From a virus: a stretch of 21,254 bases of DNA. The DNA is taken from the IMG/VR virus record IMGVR_UViG_3300044825_001260, positions 1 through 21,254 of that record. One strand, written 5' to 3'. Positions 15,146 to 21,254 of this stretch are shown here, one piece after another. The position numbers were made by a program, and so were the translations under genes. Position 1 is the first letter of the stretch. The number at the start of each line of letters is the position of its first letter. The notes beneath the pieces are model-generated. The model was not told the DNA's origin. It saw only the letters and a list, made by a program, of their open reading frames with translations, and did no database searches.

Positions 15146-15459
15146 ATTTCCTCTTTATTGTAATGGTCAAGGGCATAGCCCATCTTTCTTGCCACCTTGG
15201 CACGGAGATGTTCTTGGCGTGTGATTACACGACAGTTATCTGCTTGCCATGGATGCTTGGTGTCCAATCTGAAAAGCACAAGATTATCTGGTTGGCGTCC
15301 TCTTTGGTTCCATATGGTCTCTGTGGGCCAGAACGCACAAAAATCTTCAAATGTGAGATTCCAAGCCTCATTACGAAAACGTGCTTGGCTGCGTGCTCGA
15401 ACCCAAGTTAATCTTCTATCGCGTGTGAATTTATCGGGATACATTTTTTGTCTTGACAT
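15142..15459 (-). CDS. HNH-endonuclease-related small protein
   Basis: This 105-aa protein contains TWVRARSQARFRNEAWNLTF, EDFCAFWP and PDNLVLFRLDTKHPWQADNCRVITRQEH. The L-x-R-x-D...W..dNcrvit..eH segment matches the C-terminal half of phage HNH/His-Me-finger proteins. The first catalytic His is not evident, so activity is doubtful. The frame is open up to 15531, but most of that lies inside the preceding gene. I chose ATG 15459, which follows AAGAAAG and leaves a 29-base overlap. It may be a degenerate homing-type endonuclease or a DNA-binding derivative. Confidence 0.6.
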   Translation of the reverse strand: MSRQKMYPDKFTRDRRLTWVRARSQARFRNEAWNLTFEDFCAFWPTETIWNQRGRQPDNLVLFRLDTKHPWQADNCRVITRQEHLRAKVARKMGYALDHYNKEEI

Positions 15460-15904
15460 ATCTATCTTTCTTATTAAGTGGTTCGTAGTTGAGGACCTGT
15501 GCTGTGGGATAACCACTGCAATATCTTCCATAGATAAACCATCTATTTAGACCTCTTAGTTCAGCCCATTCTTTAATTGTTAATGTTTTGCGTCGGTAAG
15601 TGATCTTTATGGTTCTATCTTTGCGTTTGCTGACCTTCATACATTCACTCCACATTAAATTGCCGGGTTCATAGTCCTTGGTCATGTCTTTGCGTGTGAG
15701 TTGACTGTGAAATCCATTAGGTGGAGGACCTAAATGTCGCATAATATAGTTATGGAAATCACGAGCCGAGTCCCAAAATAAACGGATTCCTGCACCACCT
15801 ACATTTGGATAATCTGGGCAACGCTTATTGTAGACCATTTGTCTTATGGCGGTATATCTGCGAAATACTGGTGATTGGCGAACTGCTCTTAAATCATCTT
15901 TCAT
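15431..15904 (-). CDS. HNH/AP2-like DNA-binding protein
   Basis: This 157-aa protein follows a pattern widespread in phage HNH proteins: FRRYTAIRQMVYNKRCPDYP, then GGAGIRLFWDSARDFHNYIM, a G-PP-G turn, LTRKDMTKDYEPGNLMWSE, and a C-terminal LTIKEWAELRGLNRWFIYGR helix-turn-helix-like segment. The usual D-R-I-D-N block is altered (TRKDMTKD), so cleavage activity is uncertain while DNA binding remains plausible. Together with the next gene it may be a diverged duplicate pair. It follows the 127-aa gene by 11 bases. Confidence 0.62.
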   Translation of the reverse strand: MKDDLRAVRQSPVFRRYTAIRQMVYNKRCPDYPNVGGAGIRLFWDSARDFHNYIMRHLGPPPNGFHSQLTRKDMTKDYEPGNLMWSECMKVSKRKDRTIKITYRRKTLTIKEWAELRGLNRWFIYGRYCSGYPTAQVLNYEPLNKKDRYVKTKNVSR

Positions 15905-15915
15905 TATCTTTCTCC

Positions 15916-16299
15916 TTAAACAAACAAGTTATTAAATGTGGAATTGCGAGCCCAACCATCATAATACAATTGTCCTTTGGCGGCTGCATCACATATGGCC
16001 ATTACTTCTCGACCTGTTCTTGTATCACTGAGATATAGTGCGTTTTTGTGATTAACTCCGGGAGCTAATTTTCTACAATGTAGGATTTGATCCTTGAGCC
16101 ATTTGAAAGTATTAATTCCTGGATGATTTAATTTCCACTCATTGTCTTTGATCTGTTCTAGTAAACTGGGCAAAAACATAGTCTCAAATGTCGTCCATGA
16201 ACTGGGCTTCAAATATTGGCTTTTGTAATTTACTATATCCTCTGTGATGTCAATTATCTTATTGAGGTGTTCTGGTCTCAACTTAATCTTACTAGGCAT
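15916..16299 (-). CDS. hypothetical protein, first gene of accessory operon
   Basis: This 127-aa protein begins MPSKIKLRPEHLNKIIDITE, has FETMFLPSLLEQIKDNEWKL and NTFKWLKDQILHCRKLAPGV in the middle, and ends TRTGREVMAICDAAAKGQLY followed by an aromatic tail. It is mainly helical. No family is recognised. ATG 16299 is preceded by AAAGGAG at eight bases, whereas the earlier in-frame ATG at 16326 has no such site. Five tightly spaced genes follow in the same transcript. A weak CATAAATAAT element lies just upstream. Confidence 0.7.
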   Translation of the reverse strand: MPSKIKLRPEHLNKIIDITEDIVNYKSQYLKPSSWTTFETMFLPSLLEQIKDNEWKLNHPGINTFKWLKDQILHCRKLAPGVNHKNALYLSDTRTGREVMAICDAAAKGQLYYDGWARNSTFNNLFV

Positions 16300-16392
16300 G
16301 TCATAATCTCCTTTTACCTTAGTCATATGTATTATTTATGTGATTTAGATAAAAGGGGTATAAAATAGGGGTCTTTTTGTTCAGTCTTTAAG

Positions 16393-16444
16393 GAATGAAC
16401 TGCGTTCATTCAAGATATATGTTCGCTTGCGCTCACCTATATCT
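16393..16444. repeat. two tandem hairpins
   Basis: GAATGAAC-TGC-GTTCATTC is a perfect 8-bp stem with a three-base loop (16393-16411). One base later comes AGATATA/TATATCT (16413-16419 and 16438-16444) with an 18-base loop containing GTTCGCTTGCGCTCAC. They lie about 95 bases before the accessory operon. There is no long U-tract on the minus strand, while the plus strand continues with eight T after the second stem, so it could end a plus-strand transcript. Confidence 0.6.
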
Positions 16445-16591
16445 TTTTTTTCAAAGTCATTTAACTAAAAAAACAGATCCTATGTAAAGCATTTAGATGT
16501 AAAAGGTTTGACCCTGAGCCACAAGGCACCCATCTAAGTGGATGCCCAAAAAATTTGACCCCTCGCACTGGATCGGCAGTTGGATATTTGG

Positions 16592-16792
16592 CTACGAGTG
16601 CTTGTTAAAGCCACCAAATATTATTTTATTGACCGTGTCCTCCTGTTCTGGGCTCTGTGCCATACCCAACCAACCACGATTTTTAATGATTACTTTCAGG
16701 TGCCAAATGTAATCAATGACAGGATTGTTACTAAACGCTATGCATTTGTAAAACACGGATTTATTAAGATAGTCTAAATTGCTATCAACCAT
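16592..16792 (-). CDS. doubtful 66-aa ORF
   Basis: The ORF encodes MVDSNLDYLNKSVFYKCIAF, then NPVIDYIWHLKVIIKNRGWL and an end FGGFNKHS. Composition is compatible with coding, but no ribosome binding site precedes the ATG, the stop lies in the loop of an 8-bp hairpin, and the opposite strand is also open here. I keep it as a weak candidate within a segment that may be RNA. Confidence 0.3.
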   Translation of the reverse strand: MVDSNLDYLNKSVFYKCIAFSNNPVIDYIWHLKVIIKNRGWLGMAQSPEQEDTVNKIIFGGFNKHS

Positions 16793-16979
16793 TTACGATT
16801 AGAGAAAGCAGTGGCATACCCCGTATGTTTGCTTTAAGGCATCTCCTTTGCGTAGGAGGTAGTCTCTAAAAGCTGGACTATGGCGATCCAATTTGGCTAC
16901 CGTCACACATCAGAACGGATTTACCAGCAGTATTACAATCGGCCTGCCAACCTTGAAACCACATAAATTTTAACATTAG

Positions 16980-16987
16980 TATTTATA
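16980..16987 (-). promoter_or_regulatory. T4-late-like promoter TATAAATA
   Basis: The minus strand reads GTATAAATACTAATG, sharing TATAAATACTA with the element before the scaffold gene. It lies 41 bases after the ncRNA terminator tract and would transcribe the hairpin-rich stretch and perhaps the accessory operon. Confidence 0.5.
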
Positions 16988-17028
16988 CTTTACAGAAAAA
17001 ATGTTAATAAAACAAGAGTTTTTTAGCC

Positions 17029-17058
17029 AAAAAAAAGCCCCGAGGGGTATTCGGGGCT
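17029..17058 (-). terminator. intrinsic terminator of the ncRNA
   Basis: AGCCCCGA/TCGGGGCT (8 bp), 7-base loop and eight T on the minus strand. Confidence 0.92.
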
Positions 17059-17256
17059 TGAGCAGGGCATTGCACCCCACTGTGGAGACTCCAAGAAATG
17101 TCGGTAGCTGGAGTCAAATTCTTTGATTGCTTTGTATGGACACACCACTGCTTCTACAAGGTTCATCAATCAAAGAACTGTGTTGCTTACGCTTTTTGGG
17201 AAATAGTTGTTAAAATTGGCATCAAGGTAAAAAAAGAATCTGCGTAAGCAACACAT
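17029..17256 (-). ncRNA. novel structured RNA, about 225 nt
   Basis: Three consecutive perfect inverted repeats and a terminator fill this segment. Stem P1 has 14 bp (17242-17255 with 17179-17192, 49-base loop). Stem P2 has 11 bp (17167-17177 with 17119-17129), continued inside by TACAA/TTGTA. Stem P3 has 7 bp, GACTCCA/TGGAGTC (17087-17093 with 17109-17115). P1 and P2 are separated by one base, so they could stack. A promoter lies exactly upstream and the intrinsic terminator closes the unit. No ORF of note is inside. I recognise no known RNA family such as tmRNA, 6S or tRNA. Confidence 0.72.
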
Positions 17257-17257
17257 T

Positions 17258-17286
17258 ATTATTTATTATTTAGAATAAAAAGTCAA
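17258..17286 (-). promoter_or_regulatory. sigma70-type promoter of the ncRNA
   Basis: TTGACT (-35, 17281-17286), 17-base spacer, AATAAT (-10, 17258-17263). The predicted start near 17251-17255 coincides with the first stem. The -35 box includes the TGA stop of the zinc-ribbon gene. Confidence 0.68.
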
Positions 17287-17465
17287 GTCTTTTTGGTTAA
17301 AATTCTCCACTTTTGATCACAATTTTCGCAGGTCTTTGTCCAATTATCCCAACGACTTTTACTAAACACTACAACCCTGTTTACGACTTCTTTTTGGCAA
17401 TCACCACAAGTTTTTGCAGCTGGTTTGACCTGTTCCAATCTTTGTTTGAATTCGGCGTGTTCCAT
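17283..17465 (-). CDS. small zinc-ribbon protein
   Basis: This 60-aa protein carries two CxxC knuckles, TCGDCQKEV and TCENCDQKW, separated by about 24 residues, a likely single zinc ribbon. The N-terminus is a charged helix (MEHAEFKQRLEQVKPAAK). Such proteins bind nucleic acid or partner proteins, and no closer family is recognised. The site GAGG lies six bases before ATG and the gene follows the coiled-coil gene by 10 bases. Its stop codon is part of the ncRNA promoter. Confidence 0.75.
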   Translation of the reverse strand: MEHAEFKQRLEQVKPAAKTCGDCQKEVVNRVVVFSKSRWDNWTKTCENCDQKWRILTKKT

Positions 17466-17475
17466 TGAGACCTCA

Positions 17476-17703
17476 TTAGTGTTTAGTCAATATAACAGCG
17501 ATAGCACCGATAACACTGACCACAATAGTTCCGGCGGTTCCCACCATGACTTTGAAGAAATCAAGGCGGAATTTGTTAATATTTTTCTCTAAACCATCTA
17601 ATTTCGTCTCTAATTTATCAAGTCTTTCTTCCACGTGTTTATAGCGTTCTTGGCAGAGACTGACATGAGTTGGTAGGCTTTCGCTTTCAATATCAGTGCT
17701 CAT
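17476..17703 (-). CDS. coiled-coil membrane protein, XhlA/holin-accessory-like
   Basis: This 75-aa protein has an N-terminal charged coiled coil (RYKHVEERLDKLETKLDGLE) and one C-terminal membrane helix (GTAGTIVVSVIGAIAVIL) followed by a short basic end. This layout matches haemolysin XhlA-type proteins that assist phage lysis from the membrane. The frame is open to 17793, but that part overlaps the preceding gene. ATG 17703 has AGAGGAT upstream and lies four bases after the preceding stop. No endolysin is visible in this window, so a lysis role stays inferred. Confidence 0.65.
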   Translation of the reverse strand: MSTDIESESLPTHVSLCQERYKHVEERLDKLETKLDGLEKNINKFRLDFFKVMVGTAGTIVVSVIGAIAVILTKH

Positions 17704-17707
17704 AATT

Positions 17708-18025
17708 TTATCCTCTCTGATCAATCCAACCTTGTGCCAAGGCCTTGGCCTGTGCTCTAAATGCTTGATAATCAGCATAGGCCTGACCACCATTGTTAAT
17801 CAGAGCAAATTCTTGATCGATGCTGTAAATGCTTCGAATGATTTTGCTGACTAATTCACTATAGGAATCATTTTTGCCCGCCAGGGCCTCATTTTGTATC
17901 CATGAGGTTCGTCCTGGCACGGGGATGTGTGATTCAAATGGAACTTCTTGAGCATTCCAATGTATTCTTAATTCTTGGCCACTGACTTGATAATCAGGAA
18001 GTCGTTGACTACTGGTAACTTTCAT
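17708..18025 (-). CDS. hypothetical protein next to tail fibre
   Basis: This 105-aa protein begins MKVTSSQRLPDYQVSGQELR, contains IIRSIYSIDQEFALINNGGQ and ends YADYQAFRAQAKALAQGWID. The C-terminal part resembles the helical end of small fibre-associated proteins often found directly after long tail fibre genes, sometimes acting as fibre chaperones or tip attachments. It lies 14 bases after the fibre gene. No definite family is recognised, and the assignment is by context. Confidence 0.6.
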   Translation of the reverse strand: MKVTSSQRLPDYQVSGQELRIHWNAQEVPFESHIPVPGRTSWIQNEALAGKNDSYSELVSKIIRSIYSIDQEFALINNGGQAYADYQAFRAQAKALAQGWIDQRG

Positions 18026-18039
18026 TATATTCTCCTAAA

Positions 18040-21000
18040 TTAACGAGCAAGTCTTGCGCCAATACTTGCATAACTGAATGAACCATCAGCACTAATTGCA
18101 TCGGTTGCAAATATTCCACTTGGAGCCACTGTGTAAGTTCCTCCAACACATGGGCAACGATCCGCGGTAGTATCAACATATGGTTGGTCAGCAAAATATG
18201 TGGCGCTGCTTCCGCTTGAACTAATTGTGCCAGGAATTATAAATCCATTTGATGTGGCGGTGCTGTTTGTGACCATACCAGTCATCCAATCTCCACCAGT
18301 AGCACCCGAAGTGGTCAATAAAAGCATTCCTGTTTTGGCAGTATCACTGAAATTAGCACTGTTATTGGTAAAATACCATTCTGCACTATTAGCACTTACT
18401 GATCCGTCAGGATTTACTATCACTCCATCAACAAATGTCCAGACGTTACCATATAGGTTTTCAATACCACGGTAAGTCATAAATGGAGGGCTGTTTGAAG
18501 CACTACCTGATGTTGTATCTGTGGATCCATTACCAAATCCATTGCTTTCACCCGCATAACTGTTTCCATAACTGCCTGCGGTAGCAGTATTACCTTCACC
18601 AGTAGCCGCTTGGCTGTTTAGAGTTTGATATTCAACTATGAATAGGATTTGGATCGCTGCCCACAATGCCCAATCAAGTTGACGCCATCCAGCACCACGG
18701 TTAGATGCAAGTGTTCTATATGCACCACGAACTAGACCAGGCATGCAACGAACACCACTTACGCTGGCCAGTTTGTCGCCTGTGCCTGCTGTGAGATCAA
18801 CAAGACTGCTATTATCATTTCCACCATAACCATCAATGTAGGTTGAAGCACTGACATCATAAACGCAGGCATCATATGCGCTGATATAACGGTAATCAAC
18901 TTCCACACCATCTTTCATGAAGGCTGGATGCAATGTGTAACCAGCTATTGGCTTGTTGCTGATACTCCAAGTGTATTCAGTTCCAGTAGATGAGAACTTG
19001 TGATAGAACTTAGGAATCTCAACCATGACCTGTCCATCAGTTCCAGTTGTGATAGCTGTGGTTCCATCTGCTTTCTTAGAGGAATCGGTAGCACTGAGGT
19101 AATAGACTACATCGCCGCTGTTATTCATAACACAACGACGCATACCTCTGTGAGTTTCAGTTACAACACTGGTTCCTCTATTAATACTTGCTCCAGAACT
19201 TGAATTTGCACTATTCCAAGTAAATGATCCAATGCTTACGAAATCTTGTGCGTAAACATAACCATTAACTGTTAGGCCAGCAAAGGTCACTGTGCTTGTG
19301 GTATAAAGAGCTTGGTCATAACTTGCTCCACCACCAGCAGCACCTTGTGCGCCCTGAGCACCTTGAGCACCTTGTGCGCCAGTTCCAGCTTCACCTTGAT
19401 AACCTTGAGCACCTTGAGCTCCCACATCACCTTGTGCGCCTTGTGCACCGGTTGCACCTTGAGGACCTTGTGCACCACCAGTAAATGCTGTGGTCTGTAT
19501 AGTGTTGTCCGGGAATTCTAATCCACCAGTTTCATTAAACTTCCAAATATTAGTTCCAGCAGTTCCGGCATTGTATGAGGTAACACGAGTGAATGTTTCT
19601 TGTGTTAGAACTTGACCTTGGCCACTTTCTATTTTTACACCATAACCACTTGAACTCTTATTTTTAATAACAAGTTCGTGATCGCCTACTGTTCCAATAG
19701 TTCCAATTTGATTGCTGGGTTGAATACGAATAGAACCAATGTCACTTACTAGGGATGTTGAAGTAACATTAATTGCTAAAAATTGTGGACTATTAAATGT
19801 GTTAAGATCCTGGTCATAAGAACCTGCAGCGCCCTGTGCGCCTTGTGCACCGGTTGCACCTTGTGCGCCCTGAGCACCGACATCTCCTTGAGCACCTTGT
19901 GAACCAGTGTCACCTTGAGCACCTTGTGCTCCGGTATCACCCTGAACACCTTGACTGCCTTGAGCTCCAGTTAGGCCCTGTGCACCAACATCACCTTGGA
20001 AACCTTGATGTCCTTGAACACCTTGACTGCCCTGTGCACCAGTTAGGCCTTGTGCGCCAACATCACCTTGGAAGCCTTGATGTCCTTGAACACCTTGAGC
20101 ACCTTGAGCTCCAACATCTCCTTGGGCACCAGTTGAACCTTGTGCGCCTTGGCTACCTTGTGCACCTTGTTGTCCTTCAAGACGAACAATTAAGGCCACA
20201 GGATCATTGTTTGAGAATGAGTGTGTGCTGGTTGTTAAACTAACTGGGAATACAAGATATGTTCCCTGATTTGTTGGAGCACCACTAATACTCCATAATT
20301 GATAATTTGTGCTATCTGACTTATCTTGAATTCTAAAGTCATCACCTGTGTTGTATAGATCCAATAGATATTCAATGTCTTGACTTAAATTATCAATGTG
20401 GCTGATATGTAATTCAGTTGCTGATGTCTGTGTGGCATTGTTCCATAACAAATAATTGCTGCCAGGATCACCAGAGGTGCTGGTTGTCTTGGCCTTATAT
20501 TCAAATATGCTTGAACTTGTGCCGGCTGAACCTTGATTTCCTTGAGCACCTTGTGCACCAGCGTCTCCCTGTGCCCCAGTTGCGCCTTGTGCACCTACTT
20601 CTCCTTGGAAGCCCTGTGCTCCTTGAACGCCTTGGAAGCCCTGTGCACCTTGAACGCCAGTTGCGCCAACGTCACCCTGGAAGCCCTGAGCTCCTTGAAC
20701 ACCTTGGAAGCCCTGTGCACCTTGAACGCCAGTTGCGCCAACGTCACCTTGAAAACCTTGTGCGCCTTGCGCGCCTGCTGCTCCTTGAGGACCGGATCCG
20801 GCTATGTAACTGACTTCCTTAGTAGAAGTATTGTATTGTAGTGTAAAGCCGGTTGGTGAAGTAATATTTCTAACTGGATTAACAAATAGACCTTCAGTTA
20901 AACTGTTTAATGCCACATTGTCAGCATTAAGAATAATGCTCTTAGATGTTGCAGTGGTTTCACCTGCTCTATTACCAATTGCAATGCTATAAGAACCTTG

Positions 21001-21254
21001 ATTGTTAAAACCAGCTGCGGTTCCAATTGCTATGGCATCTCCCGCCTGATTTGCACCAGCAGCTTCGAAACCAATTGCAATACTGTTGGTGCTTTGTCCA
21101 GTTTCTCCACTGCGTCTACCAATAGCAACAGCGCCAGAACTTTGATTGTTAACACCTGCTCCATTACCAATAGCTACAGCATTTTGACCTTGATATTGTT
21201 CACCGCTATTTTTGCCTATAGCAACGGCATTTTGTCCTTGATTGCTCAGACCAG
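18040..21254 (-). CDS. long tail fibre with AIG repeats, collagen-like blocks and lectin-like tip (partial)
   Basis: The frame is open from the right window edge to 18040, at least 1070 codons. The GTG at 20916 is internal (NADN-V-ALNSL) and not a start. At 20940-21254 six copies of (A/S)(V/I)AIG repeat every 16 residues, like trimeric adhesin heads. Three collagen-like Gly-x-y blocks, mostly GAQG, lie at about 20793-20520, 20170-19825 and 19478-19325. Between them are SYDQDLNTFNSPQF-type fibre domains. The C-terminus contains RGIENLYGNVWTFVDGV and a final GGTY...GIF...YASIGARLAR, similar to FGE/C-type-lectin-fold tips of phage fibres. It probably forms a trimeric receptor-binding fibre. Confidence 0.88.
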   Translation of the reverse strand, partial: GLSNQGQNAVAIGKNSGEQYQGQNAVAIGNGAGVNNQSSGAVAIGRRSGETGQSTNSIAIGFEAAGANQAGDAIAIGTAAGFNNQGSYSIAIGNRAGETTATSKSIILNADNVALNSLTEGLFVNPVRNITSPTGFTLQYNTSTKEVSYIAGSGPQGAAGAQGAQGFQGDVGATGVQGAQGFQGVQGAQGFQGDVGATGVQGAQGFQGVQGAQGFQGEVGAQGATGAQGDAGAQGAQGNQGSAGTSSSIFEYKAKTTSTSGDPGSNYLLWNNATQTSATELHISHIDNLSQDIEYLLDLYNTGDDFRIQDKSDSTNYQLWSISGAPTNQGTYLVFPVSLTTSTHSFSNNDPVALIVRLEGQQGAQGSQGAQGSTGAQGDVGAQGAQGVQGHQGFQGDVGAQGLTGAQGSQGVQGHQGFQGDVGAQGLTGAQGSQGVQGDTGAQGAQGDTGSQGAQGDVGAQGAQGATGAQGAQGAAGSYDQDLNTFNSPQFLAINVTSTSLVSDIGSIRIQPSNQIGTIGTVGDHELVIKNKSSSGYGVKIESGQGQVLTQETFTRVTSYNAGTAGTNIWKFNETGGLEFPDNTIQTTAFTGGAQGPQGATGAQGAQGDVGAQGAQGYQGEAGTGAQGAQGAQGAQGAAGGGASYDQALYTTSTVTFAGLTVNGYVYAQDFVSIGSFTWNSANSSSGASINRGTSVVTETHRGMRRCVMNNSGDVVYYLSATDSSKKADGTTAITTGTDGQVMVEIPKFYHKFSSTGTEYTWSISNKPIAGYTLHPAFMKDGVEVDYRYISAYDACVYDVSASTYIDGYGGNDNSSLVDLTAGTGDKLASVSGVRCMPGLVRGAYRTLASNRGAGWRQLDWALWAAIQILFIVEYQTLNSQAATGEGNTATAGSYGNSYAGESNGFGNGSTDTTSGSASNSPPFMTYRGIENLYGNVWTFVDGVIVNPDGSVSANSAEWYFTNNSANFSDTAKTGMLLLTTSGATGGDWMTGMVTNSTATSNGFIIPGTISSSGSSATYFADQPYVDTTADRCPCVGGTYTVAPSGIFATDAISADGSFSYASIGARLAR

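Larger units (their letters stand above)
16327..17028 (-). other. gene-poor, hairpin-rich stretch
   Basis: About 700 bases lie between the ncRNA terminator and the accessory operon. Besides the tandem hairpins I see an 8-bp stem ATATTTGG/CCAAATAT (16584-16591 and 16614-16621), a stem around GGCACCCATC/GTGGATGCCC (16525-16547), and three small stems in 16812-16880: CATAC/GTATG, CTCC/GGAG and TAGTC/GACTA. A 9-base direct repeat TTTGGCTAC occurs at 16588 and 16892. Only weak ORFs occur. A long non-coding RNA or several leader structures are possible. Confidence 0.35.

Noticed and set aside
16393-16411. LexA-like operator GAAC...GTTC
   Set aside because: The three-base spacing does not fit known LexA boxes (GAAC-N4-GTTC or GTTC-N7-GTTC).
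16580-16777. Plus-strand 65-aa ORF
   Set aside because: It opposes all gene direction, has no ribosome binding site and mirrors the weak minus ORF; it is better explained by structured or non-coding DNA.
16878-16964. 28-aa minus ORF beginning MWFQGWQADCN
   Set aside because: The composition looks peptide-like, but there is no ribosome binding site and it sits in the hairpin-rich stretch; kept only as a note.
19325-20793. Repeats resembling a CRISPR array
   Set aside because: The repeats are in-frame Gly-x-y codons of variable length without unique spacers.
19287-20813. Several long open frames on both strands within the fibre gene
   Set aside because: They are shadows of the GAQG-encoding repeats, with Leu/His/Lys-biased translations and no initiation sites.

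Overview
The window is a contiguous piece of a tailed double-stranded DNA phage (Caudoviricetes) or prophage. Every convincing gene lies on the minus strand, so the gene order runs from high to low coordinates. The DNA is AT-rich. The structural genes follow a lambda/HK97-like long-tailed plan: terminase, portal, scaffold, capsid, connectors, tail tube, frameshifting tail chaperone, tape measure. The short spacers, overlapping stop/start codons, collagen-like fibre and 16-residue AIG repeats resemble environmental, possibly marine, phages. The host cannot be named from this sequence.

Layout in transcription order: (1) 21254-18040, a very long fibre gene that is cut by the window edge. It has AIG repeats, three collagen-like Gly-x-y blocks and a lectin-like C-terminus. 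(2) 18025-17283, a small putative fibre-associated protein, a coiled-coil membrane protein of holin-accessory type and a zinc-ribbon protein. (3) 17256-17029, a strong candidate structured ncRNA with its own sigma70-like promoter and intrinsic terminator. (4) 17028-16327, a gene-poor, hairpin-rich stretch. (5) 16299-14736, a tight operon of small accessory genes, two of them HNH-related. (6) 14555-14028, a 59-aa protein and a single-domain LuxR-type regulator, each followed by an intrinsic terminator. (7) 13886-10607, an acidic 83-aa protein and a roughly 1000-aa nuclease/SF2-helicase fusion behind an extended -10 promoter. (8) 10606-10430, an intergenic stretch with a possible plus-strand RNA or packaging site. 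(9) 10416-1, terS, terL, portal, three small genes (one apparently frameshifted at a run of seven A), scaffold, major capsid, connector, tail terminator, tail tube, chaperones with a GGGAAAG -1 slip site, a gp10-like protein, the tape measure, and the first codons of the next tail gene.

Regulation can be read partly from the sequence. Sigma70-like promoters precede the helicase operon, the LuxR gene and the ncRNA. A second motif, TATAAATA or (T/C/G)TAAATACT, recurs on the minus strand in front of terS, the scaffold, the tail chaperone operon, the 59-aa gene and the hairpin-rich stretch. It looks like a T4-type late promoter, which would be notable beside a lambda-like morphogenesis module. 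The observations most worth following are the 17029-17256 ncRNA, the helicase-nuclease with its small partner, the late-promoter-like motif set, and the two recoding sites.
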